Below, piece after piece: positions 1-9,900 of a DNA stretch of 64,000 nucleotides. The stretch is from Pelecanus crispus (lineage: Eukaryota; Chordata; Aves; Pelecaniformes; Pelecanidae). The notes beneath the pieces are model-generated. The model was given only the letters and a program-made list of their open reading frames with translations. It was not told where the DNA came from and searched no databases. The stretch lies in contig NC_134646.1 of NCBI RefSeq assembly GCF_030463565.1, positions 60,095,710 to 60,159,709 of the forward strand, in the 5' to 3' direction. How positions within the stretch are numbered: position 1 is the first letter of the stretch; the number at the start of each line of letters is the position of its first letter. The position numbers and the translations under genes are program-made.

Positions 1-149
1 CGGCGCCGGGGGCACCGCACGGCACCGCTCCGGCGGCCGCGGGCTCCGGGCCGCTGGCGGGGGCCGGGGCGGGGGTCGCTGGGCGGGAGGCGGCGGCGGG
101 GGGTGCCGCCGCGCTGCCCGCCCCCTGCTCCCCCCCCCCACCCCTCCAG
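1..149 (+). other. PHOX2B: PHOX2B last intron, 3' end
   Basis: Extremely GC-rich sequence ending in a long C-rich polypyrimidine stretch (121-147) and the acceptor AG at 148-149, directly before the homeodomain codons of exon 3. An open frame crosses the acceptor in another phase, but it is only low-complexity proline/arginine-rich sequence and is not coding. The upstream part of the gene is outside the window. Confidence 0.85.
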
Positions 150-605
150 GTCTGGTTCCAGAACCGCCGCGCCAAGTTCCGCAAGCAGGAGCGGGCGGCG
201 GCGGCGGCGGCGGCGGCCGCCAAGAACGGGGCGGCCGGCAAGAAGTCCGACGCCTCCCGCGACGACGAGAGCAAGGAGGCCAAGAGCACCGACCCCGACA
301 GCACCGGCGGCCCCGGCCCCAACCCCAACCCCGCGCCCAGCTGCGGCGGCGGCGGCGGCGGCGGCCCCAGCCCCGCCGGCGGGCAGGGCGCGGCGGGGCC
401 CGGCGGGCCGGGGGGGGAGCCGGGCAAGGGAGCGGCGGGGCCCGGCGGGCTGGCGGCGGCGGGGCCGGGGCAGGGCTGGGCGCCGGGGCCCGGGCCCATC
501 ACCTCCATCCCCGACTCGTTAGGCGGCCCCTTCGCCAGCGTGCTCTCCTCGCTGCAGCGGCCCGGCGGCACCAAAGGCAGCCTCGTCAAGAGCGGCATGT
601 TCTGA
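150..605 (+). CDS. PHOX2B: Paired-like homeobox 2B, last coding exon (exon 3)
   Basis: PHOX2B is a nuclear paired-type homeodomain transcription factor that specifies autonomic, enteric and hindbrain visceral neurons. This exon encodes the last 151 residues and the stop (TGA 603-605). It opens with [15 protein letters not shown], the end of homeodomain recognition helix 3, immediately after the acceptor AG. Nine alanines follow (7 GCG + 2 GCC), the same length as the first alanine tract in mammals. Next come a charged [19 protein letters not shown] segment, a seven-glycine run and a Gly/Pro/Ala-rich linker. The end is the conserved [20 protein letters not shown] block and a terminal KSGMF. 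The mammalian 20-alanine tract is absent: the corresponding place reads [23 protein letters not shown]2A is unlikely because its C-terminus differs. The family assignment is very secure. Confidence 0.97.
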   Translation, partial: VWFQNRRAKFRKQERAAAAAAAAAKNGAAGKKSDASRDDESKEAKSTDPDSTGGPGPNPNPAPSCGGGGGGGPSPAGGQGAAGPGGPGGEPGKGAAGPGGLAAAGPGQGWAPGPGPITSIPDSLGGPFASVLSSLQRPGGTKGSLVKSGMF

Positions 606-1138
606 GCGGCGGCGGCGGCGGCGGCGGCGGCGGCCCCTCCCGCCCTTTAGTACCCGCCGCCCGCCCGTAGCGATGACCGGGGGCCCGGGCTGCGCCGGGC
701 TCCGCGGGGCAGGGCCCCCGCGCCCCCACGGGGGGCCGCGCCCGGCTGCCCTCGCCCCGGCCCGCCGGCGGGGCCGGCGCCTCCGCGGGGGCGGGGGGGG
801 GGGGGGGGCGCCGCGCAGGAGGCGCTGCGCGGGCGCGGAGGCGGCGGCGGGCCGCGGAGAGCCCCTGCCCGCGGTGGGGGGGGCGGGGGGGGGGGGGAGG
901 CTCCCGTTCGCGGGCAGCCCCAGCGACAAAGTGTCTTCTCCACACCCCCCCCGCCCGCCCCCCCGCCGCCCCCGGGGCCGTTCCTCGCTCCGCCGTCCGG
1001 TGTCACTGTCCCCCCTTGGGTTTTGGGTCTCTCCGTTGCCGCCGCCGGGCTCGGCCCCGGCCCCGGCCCCGCGGCCGCCGCCGCCTCCGCACCGCGGATC
1101 CGGCCCCGCAGGGCCCGCGCCCCTCACGGCGGACGGCT

Positions 1139-1181
1139 TGTATTTATTATTAATTATTAATTATTATTAATTATTATTATT
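1139..1181 (+). promoter_or_regulatory. AU-rich TTATTAA repeat block in the PHOX2B 3' UTR
   Basis: About 43 bases made almost only of TTATTAA/TTATTATTAA units, with TAATTA occurring three times. It marks the abrupt switch from over 75% GC to AT-rich 3' UTR. In RNA it resembles an AU-rich element; in DNA it carries several homeodomain core sites. Either role is inference. Confidence 0.4.
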
Positions 1182-1694
1182 CCACGGTCCACGCAGTTTT
1201 TAGGCATCTCCGTTAGGGTTTTCTAATTTTATTTTAAAAGGCACAAACTATAGCTCTTAGTTGAATGTTGACAGGTATGCTTTCTCTTTTTCCGTGTCTT
1301 TCTACGACTGTGTTCTGTGACTCAGCTGTATAGTGTTAATATCAGTACAGACGTGTCTAGTTGACCGTATAAATAATGTTTTCCCTTCTCGTAGTCTCTA
1401 TGGCGTGTCTTTATGGAGAAATAAGGTTCTCACGGGTTCGGTTCCCTTTGCGTTTAGAGAGACCAGGTTCAGGCAATGATATCTATTTTTGTTATCGGTT
1501 GCATGTCGTCTCATTTTTTTTTTTTCCTTTCCCTACCTGTTGGAATATGTTTGTGAGCATAATCGTCATAAATTATGTTCAGGGTTTTCAGATTTATTTA
1601 TATGTGGTTAAAATGAATGCTTCTATTTAAAAGGGGAAATATTTCTACATGTGCATATAGTTTTCCAAGAGTGTACCATTAATTGATTGTTGAT

Positions 1695-1700
1695 AATAAA
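1695..1700 (+). terminator. PHOX2B: Candidate PHOX2B polyadenylation signal
   Basis: AATAAA, the first canonical signal after the stop codon, with a downstream GT/G-rich element about 40-70 bases later. The alternatives at 2907 and 2943 cannot be excluded. Confidence 0.5.
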
Positions 1701-2169
1701 AACCAAAAGCAAATATAGCACCGTAGCTCTTCTGACTTCTTGTTAGGGCTTTATCTGGGGGGTGGAGGGGCTCGGGGTTTTTTTTTTTGGTTTTTTTCTT
1801 TCTGACAAAGATTGAAGGCGCACATCGCAGAATCTGGACTGAGTCATCAAAAGGAGATGGGCTCGGCAGCATTATTTTTAATCTGCGTTACCGTCAGGAA
1901 GACCGTAACTGCGGGTCCCATCATTACTGCCTAATTGTGCCGTTATTAATTATTTGCAAACGGGCTGATTGGGGGGGTGGGGGGGGAGATGCGTCAGATC
2001 TGACCTTTTGTCGCTTCCTCGAAAATTGGAGGTGGCCAATATTAGGCGATATCCGTTGAGAGAACAAAAAAGGGGGGGGGGGGGGGGCATAAACTACAGG
2101 TCTGTACTGTCAGCGGATAAAGCATCCTGCAGGCCGGCTGAGAGCTCTCGCCCTCCATCATACCACCCC

Positions 2170-2740
2170 GCGGAAGGTAAAATTGGCTTTACGGGTCTGC
2201 AGCTTTTCGCGAAGCGTTCTTCTGCTCAAACCCACCGAGCGCAGGGGAGCGGGGCCGTCCGCGGGGGCTAGCGCGGCCACGGGCTGGCTTCCCACCGGGG
2301 CCAGGAGTCATCCAGCGGCCTCACGCCTGGGGACCCGCTTTGCTTTTCCCGGCCGGCAGCGGGGGGCAGCCGGTGGCCCAGGTAGCGCCCGGCCCGGCCG
2401 CTGCCGCAGCCGGATGCCCGACGGCGCGGCCCCGACGTCTGCCCCGGCCCTGCCCCGACGGCAGCGGGGCCGCCGTGCCAGACCCCCGCAGGGCACCGGC
2501 TGGCAGCAGAAAGTCGGCCTCGCCAAGACGCTCCGGCAGCCGGCTCCACCGAGCCCCCTCGGGCAGGGGCGGCCCCCGAGCCCCCTCGGGCATTGGCGGC
2601 CCCCGAACCCCCGAGAAGCGCCGGGCGGGGGCCCCGGGGCTGCAGCGCACCCCGGGGCTGGCTCCCGGGGCTGCCCCTGCAGCCGGGGCACTGGCGGGTT
2701 AGCTGCGGGGCCGCCGGGAGATGAACTCTGTCTGACTCTG
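2170..2740. other. CpG-rich island downstream of PHOX2B
   Basis: A GC-rich, CpG-dense stretch of about 570 bases between AT-rich flanks. Several frames are open across it on both strands, as expected for GC-rich DNA with few stop codons, and none resembles a known protein. It ends in an A-run at about 2757-2774. It could be a promoter-type island for an unannotated non-coding transcript, or simply part of the extended CpG domain of a developmental regulator. Confidence 0.55.
2552..2605. repeat. 27-bp tandem repeat, two copies
   Basis: Units at 2552-2578 and 2579-2605 read agccccctcgggca, then gggg or ttgg, then cggcccccg. A degenerate third start (aacccccgagaag) follows. Only the four-base segment differs between the copies. 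It lies inside the CpG-rich island. Confidence 0.85.
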
Positions 2741-2774
2741 GCAGGGTCAGTGGAAAGAAAAAAAAAAAAAAAAA

Positions 2775-5700
2775 GACCGGGGATTTGGCCGAGAAGCAAA
2801 TATGGCAAGAGCATTCCTCCGCACGGTTGGGGTGCTGGGGAGAGGGTGCCACCTTCCAGAGCACAATTAAAAGAGGCAGGAAAAATGGGACAAGTGCTCT
2901 TTCACTAATAAAAATACTCCAATGACCAGTTTTTAAATGCTGCAATAAAATATGCAGTCTATTTTCTGGAGGAAAAAAAAACCCAAAACCTGTATGTATT
3001 TCTCAAATATATGTTTTGTTATAATGTGGGTAGCTTTTGCCATTTTACTTTTCTTCCAAAAGCCATTTCATCATCTAAGAGTATCTTTGTTCAAAGTAAA
3101 TGGACTGCCTCTAGGAATTACCCAGCTGTGGACTGCAGTGCAGTTCTGCTAACAGTGATCTACATGAAAAGAGTTTCCCGTTGGAGAAGTTGCAGTGCTC
3201 GGTCCATCTGCTTTACCATGGCTGAACTGATCCCTGAGCTCTCAGAGAAGGCGAGACCTGTATTACCAGTAAACCAACCAACCAACCAAGGGTGATTTAA
3301 ACATATCTCTCCTGGGCAGGCCTTGCTGCGTGAAGATGATCAGCTTCCATTTCATGGCATGCAGCTGTGATTTGAAAACATTAAGAGATGACAACACACT
3401 ACTTCCTTGGGTATTTTTTTTGCCAAGTTCACTACTTTGCTAAAACTTGGGGTTTATTTCTAATATGAAGGCTTCAGCTTCCAAGCACTGGATCTGGCTA
3501 CATGTCTGCTAGACCTTTTCTCTCTTTTAATTTTCCTACACTGTAAACTGATTTGCATCTTGACGTATCTTCTTCCTCATAAACTAAATAGGCTGCATTC
3601 TTTACATCTCCCACACTCCCTAAGGCTCAAACTTTTAAAATATTTTCCAGAGCAGGAACCACTCTCTCCTGTTTCTGAAGATGCTTTGCAAAAGGGATAC
3701 CAGGACAGTACCAAACCCTGTGGTGTCTCTCTTACTAATGATTCATACAGAGCTAAGATCACCTCTCTCTTTCTCACCACAATTTGCCACTTGCGTACCT
3801 AGGCTTCTCATTAGTACTTTTTGGAAACTTCTGTTCCGTGACTTATTCCCTCTGACCCATAAATGCTTCCCCAAGCCACTGCTTTCCATGTTCTGGTCAC
3901 CCCCACAGCGCAGGGAACCGTGGGAGGCCCGAGGCGTACAGCACCCACCGTTTGTAAGGACCAGTGTGCCTGGGGCAGACAAGCTGGAACGGCTAATTCG
4001 TCAACCCTTGTGATTGCTCAGTCAGGTAGAAATGGATGGTTTGAAAATACACAAAGCTTATTTCTCCCGTCTCTCTGCAAAGGCAGGAGTTTGAAAAGGA
4101 GTCTTATTTAATTAAGTAATCTACAGGATTGCTGCTGCCCTTAACAGGCACAGAAGCTAGGAAGGCCATGGGGTACCCAGCAGGAGCCCAGGCGGGAAGA
4201 GGATGCCAAAAGGCTGCTAACCAGTGGTACCAGTGAAAGCCGAACAGGCAAGCTGAGCCGTAATGCCAAGAGGTGCTCTGGGGTTCACAAGGCAAGGAGA
4301 TCTGGGCAGAAGGACCTAACAAGTCAAAAGATGCTCCAGTAAAGAAATGAGGGTAAGGTTTGTTATTTTTGTTGGGTTTACCCCCCATGTTGTTCAAATA
4401 AAGAACAATTTGTTTTATTATCCAACTCAAATTCAATACGAACACACATTGTATCTTGAAGAGTTCAGAGGTAAATTCACACTGTGTGTTTGAAGCAACT
4501 CGAGTGTTTCGTTGTCTGCTCTTCTAAATGCCAAGCCTTGGAATTCAGGTCTAATGTCGAATTTGGCTCGGGGGTAGCTCTTGCACACACTCTCACTTGC
4601 TTCTCTCCAATACATGAACAGAAAAAGTAATTCCTGATTGCAGTATGAATCTCTCAGATGGATGGACGCATGGCAATGCAAACAATAATTTTGTTACTAA
4701 AGAATATGTAGCCAGCATACAGGAAAACTACAATTAATAAAAGCACTCCCTTTCACTGAGAAGCAAGTGTGTCTGAATAGTTTAATCTTTACATATCCAC
4801 ACTTACTTGATAAAGTTATGGAACTATTACCAACCAATGGGAAAAGGAGGTGTCATGAAAAGCACCTGTGCTCCGTTGGAATATTTGTTAAAATCCTCTT
4901 TTCCTCCCACCTTGTTTGGACACTGTTGAAAGTGCTAATAGATGTACCTAGCAGGAGTTGCCTGAACCAACCTGACTCCAGTTGAGGCCAGCAGCTCACT
5001 GCTGTGGTGTGAAGCGTGAGCTCCTTCTGAAGGCAAAATCTGGGGTGTCTTCACACAGGGAGGATCCCCCCTGTACAACGGAGGAATGGGACATGAAGCT
5101 CACCATTAATTCTTAGACACTTACTAAATTAGTACTGGTCTGTAAGTCTTGCTGCACATTTAGCGTGAATTGTTGAGTCAAACATTAATCTATAGACTAC
5201 CCTCATCATCCGTAAAGCAGAGCAGTGCTATGAAGGCCATATTACACTGGGAAATGCAGCTTTCTGCTTCTGTCACCAGTTTCATTTGGTCCTTTACAAG
5301 TTGTCACCTGACAACTGTTATGAAAGAAACTGGTAGCTTCATCCAGGGTGCTACTAAAATATGGCTCCATCCTAGAGAAACAGTTTTACACCTTGTACCT
5401 CACACAAGAGGTCTTCTCAATTTGTGGGGAATTCATCCAGAAACAGCTCAAGAAACTTTAGCTGTGAAAATGAAGCTCATGCTGCCATATTCTAGGTTGG
5501 AAATTTTCTTTGGAGAGAGGAAATCACTTTTTGGGCTGAGCCTTATCATGACTGTCATATCAACAGGAAATTAAAATATTTGCACTTGAAAAAGAGCATT
5601 ATTTCATACTGTTATTGCAGGTTGAGGCCATACTTCCCATTCCTTCCTGGAAGAGAGGTAGTAAGGGGATGCTGATAACATCTCTTGCTGTTTCAAACAG

Positions 5701-6355
5701 CTCAGACATATAAAGTCTATCAAAAGCATCAGATGAAAGTTCAAAGAAGTCTTGGGAAATGTAGGTGAGAGAAGCTATGCCTTTTCAGAAGCCTGAAATC
5801 TAACGTCAGCATTAAGGCCTCTACCAGCAGGCTTAAAGTAAGGAAGGGGTCTTCAGGAGCATTAACTTCAGTATTGTTTCACAGAAAGATATTTATTGAA
5901 AAAGAATCAATATATTAATTTCCCCTAAGGAGAAAATCTATCCAGGGAACAAACCACAGGTTTTATGAGTTGCTGTGGTTACTTGGTTAGGGAAAAGAAG
6001 TGACTGGAGATTGTGAAACTGGTGGCTAAGAGAATTGGTTATCTGGCATGGACATGGTATTTGGGAAAGCTTGGGTTGCTCGTTTCAGAGGCATGGGTCA
6101 CCTGAAGCTCCCAGCTGGAGCTGTGGATACTCATCGCCTTGAAAAGTCAATCTATTTCTTGAAACCTTCTCCTAAGAGAGTGCCTGCAGCAGTACCTGCC
6201 CCAAGATACGGCCACAAACTCCTGTGCTTTCAGGGCTGTTAAAAACTCACCTATGCTTTGAAGAGCAAAGGGAGGCGGCTCACGCATCCCAGGTCAGGCC
6301 AGGAACCAGCAGCTCCATGCAGCTGCAGCAGCTGCTGATGCTTTATCTGCCCCCC
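2775..6355. other. Intergenic sequence, no gene supported
   Basis: Sequence of ordinary composition with no exon I can recognise. It contains two AATAAA motifs (2907, 2943) that might serve a longer PHOX2B transcript and a short (AACC)n run near 3272-3291. The open frames here are short and do not resemble any family I know. Confidence 0.6.
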
Positions 6356-6922
6356 CGTCGTGGTTTAGCCCCAGCCAGCAACTCAGCACCACGCAGCCGC
6401 TCGCTCACTCCCCCTGCCCCCATGGGATGGGGGAGAGAATCGGAGGAGTAAGAGTGAGAAACACTCCTGGGTTGAGATAAGAACAGTTTAAGAATTGAAA
6501 TAAAATAAAGTAAAATAATAATAATAACAATATAATAATAATAGTAATAATAATATACAAAGCAAGTGATGCACAATGCAATTGCTCACCACCTGCTGAC
6601 CAATACCCAGACAGTTCCTGAGCAGCGATCGCTGCCCCACGGCCAGCCCCCCCCCCAGTTTCTATACTGAGCATGACGTCATATGGTATGGAATAGCCCT
6701 TTGGGCAGTTTGGGTCAACTATTCTGGCTGTGCCCCCTCCCAGCTTCTTGTGCGCCTGGCAGAGCATGGGAAGCTGCAAAGTCCTTGACTAGCATAAGCA
6801 GTACTCAGCAACAACTAAAACATCAGTGTGTTATCAGCATTCTTCTCCTACTAAATCCAAAACACAGCACTGTGCCTGCTACTAGGAAGAAAATTAACTC
6901 TATCCCAGCCGAAACCAGGACA
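6356..6922 (-). mobile_element. Solo LTR, avian ERVL-like family, copy 1
   Basis: A 567-bp element that aligns end to end with the copies at 28127 and 34072. It is flanked by CCCCC on both sides (6351-6355 and 6923-6927), fitting a 5-bp target duplication although the C-run makes this ambiguous. Read on the minus strand it starts TGTCCTGGTTTCGGC and contains the palindrome TGACGTCA (6674-6681). The TATA box is damaged (TATAGAAA) and the ATTAAA signal seen in the other copies is altered. A (TAA)n-like stretch lies at about 6500-6556. No retroviral internal sequence is nearby. The 5-bp duplication favours the ERVL/ERV3 class. Confidence 0.85.
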
Positions 6923-6927
6923 CCCCC

Positions 6928-9900
6928 CTGCCCCGATGACAGGGGAGCCGAACCACAGAGAGCCAGCAGCAGCACCTAGCAGTTACCTTGTGGTGCTCAT
7001 TTCTAAGCGCAGCCAGGAATAACCTCTGCCCAGCGCTACCCCCGCCTGCCCCTTTGCAGGTAACCATCAATATGCTGGATTTGGCTCAGCATTGGCCTGC
7101 CCTCCTGCTTTCCAGCTGGGATGCTCCGTGCAGCTTTCCACTGCTGTGGCCTCCTTGGGCTTGTAGGACTCTCTTCCAGAGAACCAAGGCAAGTAGAAGA
7201 CAATTCAGCTTCAGTGAGCCCTTGGTTGCTTTGCCCCAAAAAGGATGAGCTCTGAAAATACGCAGTTCCGGAATCTCCATAGGTAATACTGCAAATAAAA
7301 TGCCACCTCATCTAGGATGCAAACGTCTGAGGAACCCCCTCTCACTTTAATTCCAAAGTTACACGTTTTCTTTACAAACTGAATATCTCTTCATTTTTAA
7401 TAACTAAGTCTTCTTACATCTGGAAGGAAGAGCGGTAGTTCAAAGTGTATCTACTGCTACTGCATGCACTTGTAATGCATCATGTGACAGCCTGGTTTAG
7501 AACGGTGATGCTTTAAACACACAGATCTAATTATCACTAGGAATATCTCTATGGAGACAAAAAGTTAAGTAAACATGGTGTGGGCGGTTTTGTCCTGGTG
7601 CAGAAAAAGAGGATGCACTAGATGGACTTCTAAGCCTTTCACTCCCATCTTACTCATTTCCCACTGGAAATGTAGCACTTCCAAAATGTTTCTGGGCGGA
7701 TTCACTGACTATCAAATCCGATAGTGGCATTCACAGAAAGGTGGGAAGAGTAACGGAAGGCACATATCATTCAAGAGAGGTGGAAAAGTTATTTGTATAA
7801 ACAAGGAGGTGCACTGTACTGTATAATGTTACATACATACGAATACCAAAATACTGATGAGACTGGAGAAGCTAAATTAGGCACTTTTGGTTTTTACCCA
7901 TTTAATCTCACCTTTCAGTGACTGCATCACTCACGCTCTCTCCCAATGTTTGTTAGGAGAAAAAAAAAGTAGGATAACATATAACAATGTGGTCATTTGA
8001 TTCCTGCCTTAGCAAGTTTAGAACTGGTAAAGGGAGATACTTCCAATGGCTAGGTAATCAAACTGAGACTCATTGCCACAAGATTTTGTTGAGGACAAGA
8101 TTTTAAATAAATTCTGGAAAAAAAAAAAAAAAAGAGCTCTTAAGTAAGAATATCCAGCCAGTACAGCCTGGGCTAATAAATGATTCTGAAAGATTTCTGA
8201 TACAAACCCACCCATTTCAGGTGTAAGCCAATCTCTACTTATTGAAGATGAGACCTTTAACAAATATTTTCCCCAAAAAAGATTTCTTGTGTGTTCTTCT
8301 AAATCACCTGCTGTTGGTCGAATCCAGAAATGGGTTTACCAACTGTAGATCACAAGTTTTAGGCCATACTTCACTCACTCTGTTTCTATATTCTAATCAC
8401 AAATGAAAGCATGGCCTCCCAGATTTGCTTCATTTACTTTCTTCATTGTCTTTTTTGGTCGATAATAGTCCCTGTTAAATTCACAGGGTCAGCTTCAATC
8501 CTGGCCAAAGTACATTCCACAGCTGAAGTCAAATACATCTGCAAAACTGATTAATTTTTCCTATTATTACTGATTGCTTTCATTGATCAATACTTTCACT
8601 GGTGCATACCACTAATACATTTAAATGTCAATGTGGGAATTAATTATCCTTAATTATTTCCTTTCAAAGATCATGAAAGAGAACTTCTTCTTTGAGACTG
8701 GGGGATCTATACATAAATTTAAGGCCTGATTGGTCTTCAAAATCATCCGGAATCATTTGTACAAAACCTCATAAGCTTAAAATACTTTTGAAGTATTTTA
8801 CTTTTTAAGAATTTTAACAAAATATTTAAAAGTAATAAAAATGAAAATATTTAATCACTTACGTATATTAAAAAACTCCTGTAATTCCTAAACCCAGTTA
8901 CATGTGAGTTCTGAACAAAAAGGGGTTTCTCTAAACAATGAAAAATATTAATGATACAAGAGAAGATTCAATTATATAACTGTGCATTGTAATTCTCAAT
9001 GATTTATAAGAGGCAAAATTCAGATACGCTATATAATAAATTATCATTAAGACAAGGCTACAGTTTGGTCTAATAGAATCCCATTATTTAGAAATGGAAA
9101 AAGAAATCCTATTAGATTATAGAGCTAATTCCTTGCCAGTGCTGAGGTCACTGCTCTCTCACTCTCGGGCTTGTCTACATGAAAACTGTTGGTACAGTTG
9201 AAGAGTCTTCCCGAGCAGACAGAGTTACAGAAAGACAAGAGGGGCTCTGTGTTGACCTTGCCACTCCCAGAAAGGAATGAAGATAGCTGCAGTGGGTAAA
9301 TCACCTTAATATATAATTTTAAAGAAGAACCATCTGTCAAGGTCTGGGGGTAAATACCCCGAAATGGCAATACACCCCAGTATTGCCAGTACGTGAAGAT
9401 TACAGACCAAACTGAACCAAAGCCACAAGGATGCTCTGAAACAAAACTAGTCCCAGCACAGTGTGAGGAGCCTTGTGACACACACAAATGTATGAGGTTT
9501 TTCTGGACCTACAGCTATGGAGAAGTTTCAGCTGCTACTGGTTTCAACGGGATCTAATCAGCATATCACTTTTAAGAATAAAACCATAGCTTGGGAGACA
9601 GTTTATACTGAAGCTGAAATGCAGCGTGGGAGGAGAAAGGCTCTCTTACAGGTATTTAGCTGGGGTAGCAGGGGAAAAAGGTGGAGCAGATAGGTAGATT
9701 AATTCCCAAAAAGTCCCTAGCACAATTACACCTGTTCTGGGCAGAGGAGGTAAGAGACCCTTAACAACTCTCCTTTCTCAGTCCTAGGGCGGGCGAGAAG
9801 GGAAGTGGGGGGAGGCATGCTGCTGCGCGTCTCAAGGGGGCTGCCATCCCGCTGGAACTGGGGTGCGCCAAAACCTCTCCGTAGTCTTTAAGTGCGGTCT

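Larger units (their letters stand above)
606..1720 (+). other. PHOX2B: PHOX2B 3' UTR (end inferred)
   Basis: This non-coding sequence follows the TGA. The first 530 bases are about as GC-rich as the coding exon, with uninterrupted G-runs near 790-808 and 879-898. It then turns sharply AT-rich at about 1140, with an AU-rich block at 1139-1181. The first AATAAA is at 1695-1700 and is followed by a GT-rich stretch at 1740-1770, so cleavage near 1715-1725 is likely. Further AATAAA motifs at 2907-2912 and 2943-2948 could give a longer form. The end is inferred from signals only. Confidence 0.6.

Noticed and set aside
519..1170. Several long open frames on both strands over PHOX2B exon 3 and its UTR
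   Set aside because: They are shadows of GC-rich sequence with few stops, and consist of poly-Pro/Arg/Gly repeats. The PHOX2B frame explains the locus.
2183..2945. Open frames over the CpG-rich island on both strands
   Set aside because: Composition-driven, overlapping on both strands, no recognisable domain and no splice support.
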